Assembly: GCF_000332645.1 (NCBI RefSeq)
Contig: NZ_AMXN01000002.1
Span: 496,001-560,000, forward strand
DNA from: Bacillus inaquosorum KCTC 13429
Lineage (GTDB): Bacteria; Bacillota; Bacilli; Bacillales; Bacillaceae
DNA length: 64,000 nucleotides
Reading direction: 5' to 3'
Positions 10,955 through 20,155 of the stretch are shown here, in pieces. Position numbers and translations under genes: made by a program. Numbering within the stretch: the stretch's first letter is position 1; every line of letters begins with the position of its first letter. The notes under the pieces are model-generated. The model saw only the letters and a list, made by a program, of their open reading frames with translations. It was not told the origin of the DNA and ran no database searches.

Positions 10955-11231
10955 AACAAAAAAAACTCGTCCCTTGTACAAGGGACGAGTTGTGGCCGCG
11001 GTACCACCCTTATTTCAGACAGACTGATGCTGTCGTCAGCTTCATTGACATAACGGAATCAGATTCCGGTTCACCTTTACGCGCAATGTGCGCGGTCCCG
11101 GCGACAACTCAAGAGGTGAAGACAATTTCCGGCTGCGTTAAAAATGCTCTCAGTCAGCGGCATTTTCTCCCTGGAAAGCAGTTGATCAGAAATTGAGGTC
11201 CTCTGTCACGGTTTTTCAAATATTATGTTCT
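10955..11231 (-). promoter_or_regulatory. T-box leader (tRNA-Phe) of pheST
   Basis: The conserved T-box AAGGGTGGTACCGCGG lies at 10996-11011 on the minus strand. It is followed by a terminator of 12-base arms (10964-10975 and 10980-10991) ending in a T-run. Upstream, CAATTTC pairs with GAAATTG and AGAGG pairs with CCTCT, leaving a bulge that presents UUC (11120-11118), a Phe codon followed by A, as expected for the specifier. Uncharged tRNA-Phe would stabilise the antiterminator and allow pheST transcription. Confidence 0.95.
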
Positions 11232-11260
11232 ATTATAGAGAAATCCAACGCTTCGCGCAA
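11232..11260 (-). promoter_or_regulatory. SigA promoter of pheST
   Basis: TTGCGC (11255-11260) and TATAAT (11232-11237) are separated by 17 bases on the minus strand. They lie between the end of ysgA and the start of the T-box leader. Confidence 0.8.
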
Positions 11261-11262
11261 CA

Positions 11263-12009
11263 CTATCCTCGCAAGTGATACACGAGGATGGCAGCCGCAA
11301 TCGCAACGTTCAGTGATTCAGCCTGTCCGTAAAGCGGCACGTACAGGTTCAAATCCGTTTTTTCCAGCAAGGCGGCATCCACCCCTGCCCCTTCATTTCC
11401 TACAATGAGCGCAAAGGATTCAGCCTGAGGCATATCCCTGTAAGGCGCTCCGTTTTGCAGCGCCGTGCCGTACACTTTTACCCCCTCTGCTTTCAATTCA
11501 TCCACATATGTATGCAGGTTTCTTCTCACAACAGGAATATGAAAGTGAGAACCTTGTGCGGATCGAAGCGTTTTTCCGTTAAAGGCGTCCGCCGTGCCGT
11601 CACCGAGCACAACCGCATCTAAACCGGCCGCATCTGCCGTCCGAATCATCGTGCCGAGGTTTCCCGGATCTTGAACAGCGTCAATCAGCAGCACCCGCTG
11701 AGGCGACGCCAGTTTTTCTTCAGGCATATGGCACACAGCGGCGATCTGCTGCGGCGTTTCAGTTTCAGTAACAGCTGAAAACGCATCTTCACTCAGCACG
11801 TAGCACTGGATGCTTACATCAAGTTCTGACGGAATTTTCGTTTCATCCTTTACAAGGATTTCTTTCACCGTGCCCGGGCTCTTGAGCGCCTCTTCAACAA
11901 GATGTTCTCCCTCAATCAGAAATGTATTCGTTTTTGTTCGTTCTTTTTTCGTGTGAAGCTTTTTCCAATCCTTCACTTTTTGGTTTTTTGCGGATTCTAT
12001 TTGTTTCAC
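11263..12009 (-). CDS. ysgA: SPOUT-class 23S rRNA 2'-O-methyltransferase YsgA (RlmP)
   Basis: A 248-residue TrmH/SpoU family methyltransferase. The N-terminal substrate-binding domain (about 1-95) precedes the knotted SPOUT domain with LIDAVQDPGNLGTMIRTADAAG (about 106-127), IVGNEGAG (about 198-205) and the closing VPLYGQAESLNVAIAAAILVY motif (SAM-binding knot). The B. subtilis homolog has been reported to methylate G2553 in the 23S rRNA A-loop (name RlmP); I give this from memory. The ATG at 12007-12009 follows a GGAGAG ribosome site. It is divergent from sspI, and the pheST promoter sits against its stop codon. Confidence 0.92.
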   Translation of the reverse strand: MKQIESAKNQKVKDWKKLHTKKERTKTNTFLIEGEHLVEEALKSPGTVKEILVKDETKIPSELDVSIQCYVLSEDAFSAVTETETPQQIAAVCHMPEEKLASPQRVLLIDAVQDPGNLGTMIRTADAAGLDAVVLGDGTADAFNGKTLRSAQGSHFHIPVVRRNLHTYVDELKAEGVKVYGTALQNGAPYRDMPQAESFALIVGNEGAGVDAALLEKTDLNLYVPLYGQAESLNVAIAAAILVYHLRG

Positions 12010-12128
12010 TGTCTGTGTGGCTCTCCTTTTTTTAACATGATGTTATTATATCGCAAGAACAGCACATAATAAACCAGGTGCAGGGTTAGAATATACGTAT
12101 AACATTTTAGGAAAAGGAGCGTTTTTAC

Positions 12129-12344
12129 ATGGATCTTAATTTACGTCATGCCGTCATTGCCAATGTAACCGGCAATAATCAGGAGCAGCTTGAACATACA
12201 ATTGTGGATGCGATTCAAAGCGGTGAAGAAAAAATGCTTCCGGGGCTCGGCGTTTTATTCGAAGTCATTTGGCAGCACGCATCCGAGAGTGAGAAAAACG
12301 AAATGCTAAAAACGCTTGAAGGCGGATTAAAACCCGCCCAATAA
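12129..12344 (+). CDS. sspI: Small acid-soluble spore protein SspI
   Basis: A 71-residue minor SASP of the SspI family, made in the forespore and packed in the spore core. The family-typical N-terminus ([21 protein letters not shown]) and [13 protein letters not shown] are present. An AAAAGGAG ribosome site precedes the ATG, and a terminator follows at once, so it is a single-gene unit. CATAATA at 12065-12071 could be a forespore-sigma (SigG) -10 box, but I cannot find a convincing -35 at the right distance. Confidence 0.95.
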   Translation: MDLNLRHAVIANVTGNNQEQLEHTIVDAIQSGEEKMLPGLGVLFEVIWQHASESEKNEMLKTLEGGLKPAQ

Positions 12345-12350
12345 GACATG

Positions 12351-12379
12351 AAACCGGGTGACAGCGCCCGGTTTTTTTC
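12351..12379 (+). terminator. Terminator of sspI
   Basis: An 8-bp G+C-rich stem (12351-12358 with 12367-12374) ends in a T-run on the plus strand. It lies between sspI and cdaR. A TATAAT sequence follows a few bases later, just upstream of cdaR. Confidence 0.85.
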
Positions 12380-12412
12380 TTATATAATAAAAACATGATG
12401 AGGGGGATCGCC

Positions 12413-13519
12413 ATGTTTTTACAACCGTTATTAGCGAAAAAAATCATTGCTGAAGTCAAAAAAATGTACGAACGTGAAGTCATTATTGTGAACACAGACG
12501 GTCTCATTATGGCAAGCACAAATGATGAGCGGGTCGGACGTTTTCATGAGGGAGCGCTCATCTGCGCAAAAGAGAAGCGCAATGTCATTATTACAAAAGA
12601 AGATGAAAAGAAATTAAAAGGAGTGAAGGCAGGCCTGAATCTCCCTGTATTTTCTGACCGTGATGTGATCGCCGTCTTCGGGCTGACAGGCGAGCCCGCT
12701 GAGATTCAGCCATACGGGGAGCTGCTTCGGAAAATGACAGAGCTGTTCATTAAGGAATCGTGGCATTTAGAGCAGTCCCAGTGGCGTGAGAGAATGCTGG
12801 AGTCCTTTATGATTGATTGGCTGCAATTAAAAGAATGGTCACCCGGTTTTCTGGAGAAAGCCCTGCTTCTTGGTATTGACCTTGCCTCCCCGCGCCAAAT
12901 GATTCTCATTCAAGGATATGAGTGGTCACGCTATGAAATTGAACAAATGACACATATCTGGAAATCAGCGTACCCTTCGGATTTGTTCATCAGGTGGGGA
13001 AATGAACGGATTCTGATTAATCACGAAGTGCCAAAACATGAACAGAGGGATCGGCTTTTACGGCAGATTCTTCTCATTTGTTCGTTTGCTCATACCGCAA
13101 ACAGCCGATATGCAGCAGCTGGCGCCGGAAGGGCTGTTGCAAGCTCCAGCCTGACAGACTCATACGAGCAAGCGGAAAAAGCGCTGGCTGTCAGCCTTAA
13201 GCGAAAAACGCCCATCTTCGAAGAGGATCTGAAGCTTGATATGTGCCTGACTGAGATCAGCCCTGGTACCCGTAATGAATTTCCGCAAAGGGTATTCCGT
13301 GAGGCACTTCAACGTCTGGAGCTTATGAATACGATACGGACTTTCTTTCATCACGATTTGTCTTTGAAACAAACCGCTGAAGACATGCATATACACATCA
13401 ATACATTACGTTATCGTCTGTCTAAGGCTGAACAGCTGACAGGTTTGCGTTTTGACCGCACTGAGGACATCGTCACAATGTATGTTGCACTCTATTTTTT
13501 AGATCAAGATACAAAATAA
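12413..13519 (+). CDS. cdaR: CdaR-family transcription activator of glycolate genes
   Basis: A 368-residue sugar-diacid-recognition regulator (formerly YsfB). The N-terminal diacid-binding domain (about 1-130) begins MFLQPLLAKKIIAEV. The C-terminal PucR-type helix-turn-helix has HHDLSLKQTAEDMHIHINTLRYRL (about 318-341). The B. subtilis homolog activates glcDF. The start at 12413 is chosen for its GAGGGGG ribosome site; two upstream in-frame ATG codons at 12395-12400 lack one. It lies 101 bases upstream of its target glcD in the same direction. That gap has no strong -35 sequence, as expected for an activator-dependent promoter. Confidence 0.92.
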   Translation: MFLQPLLAKKIIAEVKKMYEREVIIVNTDGLIMASTNDERVGRFHEGALICAKEKRNVIITKEDEKKLKGVKAGLNLPVFSDRDVIAVFGLTGEPAEIQPYGELLRKMTELFIKESWHLEQSQWRERMLESFMIDWLQLKEWSPGFLEKALLLGIDLASPRQMILIQGYEWSRYEIEQMTHIWKSAYPSDLFIRWGNERILINHEVPKHEQRDRLLRQILLICSFAHTANSRYAAAGAGRAVASSSLTDSYEQAEKALAVSLKRKTPIFEEDLKLDMCLTEISPGTRNEFPQRVFREALQRLELMNTIRTFFHHDLSLKQTAEDMHIHINTLRYRLSKAEQLTGLRFDRTEDIVTMYVALYFLDQDTK

Positions 13520-13620
13520 AGAGAGTTTCAGTTTCATTATTTATATGTTTCTCCATGGAAGGCTTTGCTTTTTTTCTTTTACAATAGATTAAAAGCGTTT
13601 TTTGACAGGGGGATGGGTGA

Positions 13621-15033
13621 ATGATCACCAAAGATGTAAAAAAACAGCTGATACAAATCGTCGGACCGGAAAACTTTGATGACTCCAATGCCGGGCGTCT
13701 CGTCTATTCATATGATGCGACGCCGCAGTTTCAGTCTATGCCTGATGCCGTGATTGCACCGAGGAATACAGATGAAGTATCACGAATTTTAGCGATTTGC
13801 AGCGAACATCAAGTGCCGATTGTTCCAAGAGGATCAGGGACAAACCTGTGCGGCGGCACGTGCCCGACTGAAGGCGGACTTGTTCTTCTCTTTAAGCATA
13901 TGAACCGGATTCTTGAGATTGATGAAGAAAATTTGACCGCCACAGTCCAGCCGGGCGTCATTACGCTGGATATGATCCGCGCGGTTGAAAGCAAGGGTTT
14001 GTTTTATCCGCCTGATCCGAGTTCTATGAAAATATCAACCATGGGCGGAAACATCAATGAAAATTCCGGCGGGCTCCGCGGATTAAAATACGGCGTCACC
14101 CGCGACTATGTTATTGGGCTGGAGGTTGTGCTCGCAAATGGTGACATCATCCGCACCGGCGGAAAACTCGCAAAGGATGTGGCCGGATACGATCTCACAC
14201 GTCTTTTTGTCGGCTCAGAAGGAACACTCGGCATTGTGACAGAGGCAATCGTCAAACTCGTTCCAAAGCCGGAAACAAAGAAGACGCTGCTTGCCCTTTA
14301 TGAAAATATCGACGCCGCTGCTCAAACGGTATCAGACATCATTGCCGCAAAAATCATACCCGCCACGCTTGAATTTCTCGACCAACCTACACTTTTGGTG
14401 ATTGAGGATTATGCCAGAATCGGCCTTCCGACAAACGCAAAGGCGGTTCTGTTAATTGAGCAAGACGGACCGCTTGAAATCGTAGCACGGGATATGGAAA
14501 AGATTGAGGCGATTTGCAAAAAAGGCGACGCCGTTTCCGTTCAGACCGCACAAACAGAGGAGGAAGCGTTTGCCCTGACTGAAGCCCGGCGTTCTGCACT
14601 TTCTGCCCTAGCCCGCCTCAAGCCGACGACGATTTTAGAGGATGCGACCGTTCCTCGCTCAGAAATCGCCAATATGGTAAAAGCGATTAATGATATTGCT
14701 GCTAAATATGATATTTCCATCTGCACCTTCGGCCATGCGGGAGACGGGAACCTTCACCCGACATGCACGACAGACATAAGAAATGAGGATGAAATGGAAC
14801 GTGTCGAACAGGCTTTTGCCGAGATTTTTGAGAAAGCGATTGAACTTGGCGGGACGATAACCGGGGAGCACGGAGTCGGGGCCATGAAGGCGCCTTACTT
14901 GGAAATGAAGCTGGAAAAAGAAGGTATTGCCGCGATGAAAGCGCTGAAAGCGGCATTTGATCCCCGTAACATATTAAATCCCGGCAAAATATTTGCGAAA
15001 GACGCCAGAAAACGTGTGGTGACGGAAAGATGA
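13621..15033 (+). CDS. glcD: Glycolate oxidase FAD-linked subunit
   Basis: A 470-residue FAD-binding oxidoreductase that oxidises glycolate to glyoxylate. The PCMH-type FAD domain carries PRGSGTNLCGGTCP (about 71-84) and GGLRGLKYGVTRDYV. The C-terminal FAD-linked oxidase domain has CTFGHAGDGNLHPT (near 370-383) and GEHGVGAMK (about 418). It forms a complex with GlcF, and the two genes overlap by four bases (ATGA), which implies coupled translation. A GGGGGATGGGTG stretch precedes the ATG. CdaR is probably its activator. Confidence 0.95.
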   Translation: MITKDVKKQLIQIVGPENFDDSNAGRLVYSYDATPQFQSMPDAVIAPRNTDEVSRILAICSEHQVPIVPRGSGTNLCGGTCPTEGGLVLLFKHMNRILEIDEENLTATVQPGVITLDMIRAVESKGLFYPPDPSSMKISTMGGNINENSGGLRGLKYGVTRDYVIGLEVVLANGDIIRTGGKLAKDVAGYDLTRLFVGSEGTLGIVTEAIVKLVPKPETKKTLLALYENIDAAAQTVSDIIAAKIIPATLEFLDQPTLLVIEDYARIGLPTNAKAVLLIEQDGPLEIVARDMEKIEAICKKGDAVSVQTAQTEEEAFALTEARRSALSALARLKPTTILEDATVPRSEIANMVKAINDIAAKYDISICTFGHAGDGNLHPTCTTDIRNEDEMERVEQAFAEIFEKAIELGGTITGEHGVGAMKAPYLEMKLEKEGIAAMKALKAAFDPRNILNPGKIFAKDARKRVVTER

Positions 15034-16364
15034 CAACAGAAAAAGAAATGAAACAGATCCAATATGAGTTTAAAGAGCGCATGGATGAAGGCGAGCTTTT
15101 GAATTGTATGCGCTGCGGCTTCTGTCTTCCTTCCTGCCCGACCTATATCGAATCGGGATTTCAGGAAACTCACTCTCCGCGCGGGCGCATCGCCTTAATG
15201 AAAGCCGTAGCCGATGGTATGATTGAACCGGATGAAGATGTCGAACGGTCGCTGTCACTTTGCCTCGGCTGCCGCGCCTGTGAACCTGTATGCCCGTCAG
15301 GCGTGAAATACGGACAGCTGCTTGAGGAAGCCAGAGATATTATCCACCAAAATAAAAAACACTCGCTCGGCGCACGTGTCATGCGAAAGGCGGCTTTTCA
15401 CGAGCTGTTTCCGCATCAAAACCGCATGCGCTCAGCTGTAAGCCTTATCGGTTTGTATCAGCGGTCAGGGCTGCAAACCGCTGTGCGTAAAACCGGTATG
15501 CTTCGCGTCCTGCCGGAGCATTTGCGGACGATGGAAGCTGTTCTTCCTGATGTTCCCAAAAGCAAAGACATGAAGCATCGGCCGCGTTTACTGCCGTCAA
15601 TTGGCCCCATGAAAAAACGAGTTGCCTTTTTTTCGGGCTGCTTAATGGATACAATGTTTTTACCGACCAACAATGCCACACTAAAACTTTTACAGCTGGC
15701 AGGCTGTGACATTGTCATCCCGCCTGAACAGGCTTGCTGCGGTGCCCTTCATGGACACAGCGGTGAAAAAAACGCAGGCAAGGAGCTCGCGAAACAAAAT
15801 ATCGCTGCTTTTGAAGCGTTAGACGTGGATGCTGTCATTACAAACGCAGGAGGATGCGGAGCCTTTCTCACTGAATATGATCATTTGCTGAAGGATGACC
15901 CCGAGTGGTCGGAACGGGCTGCTGCGTTTGTTCAGAAGCTGAAAGATTTTTCGTCCGTTTTGGTTGAGCTCGATTTCCATCAGATGGACCTAGCACTCGA
16001 GACGCCGCAGATCATTACCTATCAAGATTCATGCCATCTAAGAAATGTGATGCATACGTCGCTCGAGCCCCGCCAGCTTCTTCAAAGCATCAAGGGAACC
16101 GAATTCAGAGAGATGGATAAAGCGGACAGCTGCTGCGGATCAGCGGGAATTTATAACATCGTGGAAGCTGAGATGTCTATGAAAATACTGGACAGTAAAA
16201 TGGCTGCCGTCAAAGCAACCGAAGCGATCGTCATTGTGACAGCAAATCCAGGCTGTTTGCTGCAGATGAAACTCGGCATTGAACGCGAAGGACTAAGCGG
16301 TAAAGTCAAAGCCGTTCACCTGGCTGATTTGCTGCTGGAAGCAGCTGGACACAGGACATCATAA
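15030..16364 (+). CDS. glcF: Glycolate oxidase iron-sulfur subunit
   Basis: A 444-residue electron-transfer subunit. Two ferredoxin-type [4Fe-4S] motifs are present: CMRCGFCLPSCP (about 26-37) and CLGCRACEPVCP (about 78-89). Two CCG (heterodisulfide reductase-like) domains follow, with CCGALHGH and SCHLRN...CCGSAGIYN. It passes electrons from the FAD in GlcD to the respiratory chain at the membrane. Its start codon overlaps the glcD stop. A long hairpin follows the gene. Confidence 0.95.
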   Translation: MTTEKEMKQIQYEFKERMDEGELLNCMRCGFCLPSCPTYIESGFQETHSPRGRIALMKAVADGMIEPDEDVERSLSLCLGCRACEPVCPSGVKYGQLLEEARDIIHQNKKHSLGARVMRKAAFHELFPHQNRMRSAVSLIGLYQRSGLQTAVRKTGMLRVLPEHLRTMEAVLPDVPKSKDMKHRPRLLPSIGPMKKRVAFFSGCLMDTMFLPTNNATLKLLQLAGCDIVIPPEQACCGALHGHSGEKNAGKELAKQNIAAFEALDVDAVITNAGGCGAFLTEYDHLLKDDPEWSERAAAFVQKLKDFSSVLVELDFHQMDLALETPQIITYQDSCHLRNVMHTSLEPRQLLQSIKGTEFREMDKADSCCGSAGIYNIVEAEMSMKILDSKMAAVKATEAIVIVTANPGCLLQMKLGIEREGLSGKVKAVHLADLLLEAAGHRTS

Positions 16365-16366
16365 GA

Positions 16367-16395
16367 AAGCCCAAAACAGAAATTGTTTTGGGCTT
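16367..16395. terminator. Hairpin between glcF and the VOC gene
   Basis: Twelve-base arms (16367-16378 and 16384-16395) flank a short loop between convergent genes. The T-runs on either side are weak, so termination efficiency is uncertain. Confidence 0.6.
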
Positions 16396-16400
16396 GTTCG

Positions 16401-16781
16401 TTATTCCATCGGACTGCAAATTTCAATATAATGTCCATCTGGGTCTGCGATATAAGCGACCGTCTGCCCCCATGGCTTCACTTTAGGCTCTCCAATAATC
16501 GTGACGCCTTGTTCTCTCACCCTTTTGATGACTGCTTCTACATTTTCAGTCACAAATCCGATTTCAAATGTGTGCGAAGCAGATGTATCTGGAATGTCTA
16601 GCGGCGTGATTTCTCTGGCGCTCTCTCGCGTATTAAGTGCCAATATCGTAGAACCTGTTTCAAATTCGACATACGTGCCGTGTTCAGCACGAATCGGCAG
16701 TCCTAAAATATCCTGATAAAAATGAATGGCCCGCTTGCTGTCTGATACGTATAGAATAAGATATTTCATTGATAGATTCAT
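16401..16781 (-). CDS. VOC superfamily (glyoxalase/bleomycin-resistance-like) protein
   Basis: A 126-residue protein of the vicinal-oxygen-chelate fold. It starts [23 protein letters not shown], has a central [21 protein letters not shown] segment, and ends with [16 protein letters not shown], whose Glu and His are typical metal ligands of the family. Substrate unknown; members include glyoxalases, dioxygenases and antibiotic-binding proteins. The start chosen is the ATG at 16779-16781, seven bases after AAGGAGG; a TTG two codons earlier is too close to the ribosome site. It lies between glcF and cstA and may read through from cstA (33 bases apart). Confidence 0.85.
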   Translation of the reverse strand: MNLSMKYLILYVSDSKRAIHFYQDILGLPIRAEHGTYVEFETGSTILALNTRESAREITPLDIPDTSASHTFEIGFVTENVEAVIKRVREQGVTIIGEPKVKPWGQTVAYIADPDGHYIEICSPME

Positions 16782-16814
16782 TTCCAATCCTCCTTAAATT
16801 TTTCATTAGCCCTT

Positions 16815-18611
16815 CTATCCCGGGATAGATGCTTCCATCCTTAAGCTCGGATCTTTCCACATCTGTGCCCATTTTTTTACTGCTGCAACGATAATGATGA
16901 AGCCTAACAACAGCATGATGATCGATAATACGCCATTCAATACACTATATCCTGCTGCTTCTGGATTGAGATACACATGGCGCACCATCCAATAGCCCGC
17001 ATAATTGACAGTGACATATAAATAGGCAAGCGGGATAAGGCAGGTCAGAATGTAACGGCGTTTATCGGCGATTTTCAGTACTATCGTCGCTCCGATAATC
17101 AGCCCCACTGAAGCCATCAGCTGATTGGACACGCCGAACAGCGCCCAAATGGAACCGATATCCCCTGAATACAGCAAATACCCCCACATCAAGCAGGCAA
17201 GCGCGCTGGCAAATACAGATCCCGGAATCCAGTCTGTTTTCTTCAGCGGCTTATACACCTCTCCGAAGAAATCCTGAATCAAATAACGGGCAACACGTGT
17301 GCCGGCGTCAATCGCTGTTAAAATAAATACAGCTTCAAACATAATGACAAATTGGAAAAAATATGAGGCCAAATGGCTGAAAAACGGCATTCCGGTAAAA
17401 ATATAAGTCATTCCTACCGCAAGCGTGACGGCTCCCCCTGTTCTTCCTTCTAAGTCCAAACCGATTTCCCTGCTCAATTCAGGCAAATGTACGACATCCA
17501 TGCCGAGCGTACGGAAAACCTCAGGTGTGCTGTTAATCGCAAAGTAATCAGCAGGCTGCAAGGCGGTTGCCGCAATCAGTGCCATGATACCGACAAGACA
17601 CTCGACAAGCATTGCACCGAACGCAACCGGCTTCATATCACTCCACTTATTCAGCATTTTCGGCGTCGTTCCTGAACCGACAAAAGCATGGAATCCCGAG
17701 ATCGCACCGCAGGCAATGGTTATTGAAATAAATGGCCAGACGGGCCCTGCCAGCACCGGCCCTCCGCCTTTTACGAATTCTGTAAACGCAGGAAACGGGA
17801 TGGAGGGATTGACGACAAACACCCCAGCAATCAAAGCGATAAAAACACCGATTTTCATAAAGCTGCTTAAATAATCACGCGGTGCGAGAAGCAGCCAAAC
17901 AGGAAGCGCCGCTGCAAAGAACGCATAAACAGGAAGTGCTACTGAAAGCGTTTTCGTATCTAGCGTTAAAAAGTCACCGAGCGCGGTAGTCTGCACCCAT
18001 GGGCCGATAAAGACTCCTGCCATTAAAAAGAGAAAACCGATTGTTGACGTGAGCTTTAAATTTCCTGTTTTCTTATAAAATAAGCCCACGCCCATCGCAA
18101 TCGGAATCGTAATCCCTACCGCAAACGTTCCCCACGGATTGCGTTCAAGCGCGTGCAGCACAACCATCGACAGGCCCGCCATCGTAATCGTGATAATAAA
18201 CAGCATGGACAGGCCCGTGCAAAATCCGGCAACAGGGCCGAGCTCATCCTTCGCCACTTCCGACAGCGACTTTCCATTTTTGCGCATCGATGCAAACAGC
18301 ACAACAATATCATGGACGGCTCCCCCTATTACCGCCCCGATTAACAGCCATAATAACCCCGGCAAATAGCCGAACTGCGCGGCCAGAATCGGTCCGACCA
18401 GCGGCCCGGCCGCTGCGATCGCCGCAAAATGATGGCCGAACGAAACCCATTTATTTGTAGGCACATAGTCTTTTCCATCCTCAAGCGCGTGAGCAGGCGT
18501 CGGCTTGTCATCATTCACTTTGAGAACCTTCACCATCATAAATGTTCCGTATAAACGATAGGCCATAGCCAAAATACACATTGACGCTATCACAATTGTA
18601 ACCGCATTCAT
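16815..18611 (-). CDS. cstA: Carbon starvation protein CstA (transporter)
   Basis: A 598-residue polytopic membrane protein with about 16 hydrophobic segments across the CstA domain. Family motifs include PTNKWVSFGHHFAAIAAAGP (about 51-70), FASMRKNGKSL and the AFVGSGTTPKML region. CstA-family proteins take up peptides or pyruvate under carbon starvation. It is shorter than the E. coli protein, as is usual in Bacillus. A GGGGATGGGAG stretch lies just before the ATG. A terminator separates it from the upstream DUF4097 gene, so it has its own promoter in 18612-18687. A TATATT sequence there is the only -10 candidate. Confidence 0.93.
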   Translation of the reverse strand: MNAVTIVIASMCILAMAYRLYGTFMMVKVLKVNDDKPTPAHALEDGKDYVPTNKWVSFGHHFAAIAAAGPLVGPILAAQFGYLPGLLWLLIGAVIGGAVHDIVVLFASMRKNGKSLSEVAKDELGPVAGFCTGLSMLFIITITMAGLSMVVLHALERNPWGTFAVGITIPIAMGVGLFYKKTGNLKLTSTIGFLFLMAGVFIGPWVQTTALGDFLTLDTKTLSVALPVYAFFAAALPVWLLLAPRDYLSSFMKIGVFIALIAGVFVVNPSIPFPAFTEFVKGGGPVLAGPVWPFISITIACGAISGFHAFVGSGTTPKMLNKWSDMKPVAFGAMLVECLVGIMALIAATALQPADYFAINSTPEVFRTLGMDVVHLPELSREIGLDLEGRTGGAVTLAVGMTYIFTGMPFFSHLASYFFQFVIMFEAVFILTAIDAGTRVARYLIQDFFGEVYKPLKKTDWIPGSVFASALACLMWGYLLYSGDIGSIWALFGVSNQLMASVGLIIGATIVLKIADKRRYILTCLIPLAYLYVTVNYAGYWMVRHVYLNPEAAGYSVLNGVLSIIMLLLGFIIIVAAVKKWAQMWKDPSLRMEASIPG

Positions 18612-18687
18612 TTTCTCCCATCCCCTTTGCTGTTTTTCATAAATATATCACAATTTCATAGTGAAAAGCGGTCATTTTTTCCTATAC

Positions 18688-18715
18688 AAAAAAGCCGGCT
18701 GGAATGGGCCGGCTT
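18688..18715 (-). terminator. Terminator of the padR/DUF1700/DUF4097 operon
   Basis: An 8-bp stem (18692-18699 with 18708-18715) is followed by six T on the minus strand, just after the DUF4097 gene. Confidence 0.85.
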
Positions 18716-18722
18716 GAGACAG

Positions 18723-19616
18723 TTAGTTTAGTTCAATATCTCCAGATGTTGTACGAACTTTTAAATGGTTAGAGATCCCGCTATCACCTACATAACCTAC
18801 AATACGGTGCTCTGATTTTTCTTTATACAGGATTTGATCGAGATTGACCGAGGCATCACCGGAGTCAGCCTGAAAATCCACTGCCAAGGATGCAGGTTCT
18901 TTCTGATATTCTACGGACACACTTCCGCTCGTAGTGACGATGTCGATTTCTTCGTTCTGATTATCCTGAAGAAGATCAATATCCCCGGAGGTTGTCTTAT
19001 AGTTCACCTTTTCAGCTGATGTGTCGCTGCTTTTTATTGATCCGCTTGTTGTCTTTACCTCACCTTGGCCGAATGAATTTTGGTCAGCTTGGATATCTCC
19101 GCTTGTTGTTTTTAACGTTAGCTCGTTTTTGATGCGTGTATGCTTCACCTCAATATTTCCTGATGTAGAGTCAGCAGCTGATTGATCCGTTTGCGCATTT
19201 TCTATCAGAATATCGCCAGAGGTTGTCGTTACGGTTATCTCATCATACTTCTTTTCCGGAATAGTGATTGTGATTTTCATATCCTTTTCGCTGCCCCACG
19301 GTATAAAAGAGATGATATTCTCGCGTACTTTTTGATTGATTTTTAATGATTTTCCATCCTGGCTCACATCGAACAGCTTTTTGCTTTTATCGCTGACTTT
19401 TCCTTCAGCAGCTACCTGAATATCATCCGTTTGCCCGCTTTTGACCTCTGTATTCATGGAGGTCGTTGTTACCTTAATTTTCTTAATATCTGAAGCATCA
19501 TATGTTTCGGCAGCTTTCACCTCATCTTTTGTAAAATCCGAGGCAGCTGCAGAGATGACAGCTCCGATTACCCCGACTGCAAATACTGCGATCAATCCTA
19601 TTATGATCTTTTTCAT
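18723..19616 (-). CDS. DUF4097 repeat protein, membrane-anchored
   Basis: A 297-residue protein with one N-terminal hydrophobic segment (about 4-25), a signal anchor or signal peptide, followed by an extracytoplasmic domain. That domain repeats a T-T/S-S-G-D/S/N turn at least seven times at roughly 20-residue steps from about 128 to the C-terminus, the pattern of DUF4097 right-handed beta-helix-like domains. Molecular role is unknown; relatives often sit beside PadR regulators and HAAS-domain proteins, as here. It overlaps the DUF1700 gene by four bases and ends at a good terminator. I do not recall this gene between cstA and abfA in strain 168. Confidence 0.82.
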   Translation of the reverse strand: MKKIIIGLIAVFAVGVIGAVISAAASDFTKDEVKAAETYDASDIKKIKVTTTSMNTEVKSGQTDDIQVAAEGKVSDKSKKLFDVSQDGKSLKINQKVRENIISFIPWGSEKDMKITITIPEKKYDEITVTTTSGDILIENAQTDQSAADSTSGNIEVKHTRIKNELTLKTTSGDIQADQNSFGQGEVKTTSGSIKSSDTSAEKVNYKTTSGDIDLLQDNQNEEIDIVTTSGSVSVEYQKEPASLAVDFQADSGDASVNLDQILYKEKSEHRIVGYVGDSGISNHLKVRTTSGDIELN

Positions 19617-20155
19617 GTCTGCGCCCCCGTCACCAGCTTTAGATTATATCTGATATATCGTAAACTCATGCCATACAGCAGCTTGCCTAAGTGCCACAGC
19701 CCTATACACAGGAGCAGCCCCAGACTCCCAAACACGAGTGATAAAAAAAACTCCAGCATCATGTGCGTATTCATTTGAAACATCACCATGCCGACAAAAA
19801 TGATCGGTGACACAGAAAGTGCAAGCGCCGCCCCGCATAATCCCACGTACACTCCTAAAATGCCAATAGCCGGTCCCAGCACGAAAATCATATTTAAGAA
19901 GCTTATCGCTGCTGCTGAACATGCCATGTGAAAGAGGTTCTTTTTAGGGCGCTGCTCTTCCGTGACATCTTGCATCAATTCCTTTGCAATTTGTTTTGGG
20001 GAGCCGAGTTCCCTGATGATGTCCGCTTCTGGCCTGCCTTCTTTGATCCCTTCGGTAATATGTTCTTCAAAATCAAATAAGACCTCATTCCGCTCTTTTT
20101 CTGAAAGCGGCTTTAACGCTTTACTCAACTCCTGCAAAAACAGTTCTTGATTCAT
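19613..20155 (-). CDS. HAAS/DUF1700 domain membrane protein
   Basis: A 180-residue protein. The N-terminal HAAS-like helical domain (about 1-62) has FLQELSKALKPLSEKER and the typical IIRELGSPKQIAKELM. It is followed by three or four transmembrane segments (about 78-165). DUF1700 proteins occur next to PadR repressors and DUF4097 proteins and may be a membrane partner in envelope-stress-type sensing; that role is inference. The gene overlaps padR by four bases at its start and the DUF4097 gene by four at its end, so all three are translationally coupled. Confidence 0.82.
   Translation of the reverse strand: MNQELFLQELSKALKPLSEKERNEVLFDFEEHITEGIKEGRPEADIIRELGSPKQIAKELMQDVTEEQRPKKNLFHMACSAAAISFLNMIFVLGPAIGILGVYVGLCGAALALSVSPIIFVGMVMFQMNTHMMLEFFLSLVFGSLGLLLCIGLWHLGKLLYGMSLRYIRYNLKLVTGAQT

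Noticed and set aside
12129-12344. A firm SigG promoter for sspI
   Set aside because: CATAATA and CATTTTA are both possible -10 boxes, but neither has a proper -35 at the right spacing, so no promoter is claimed.
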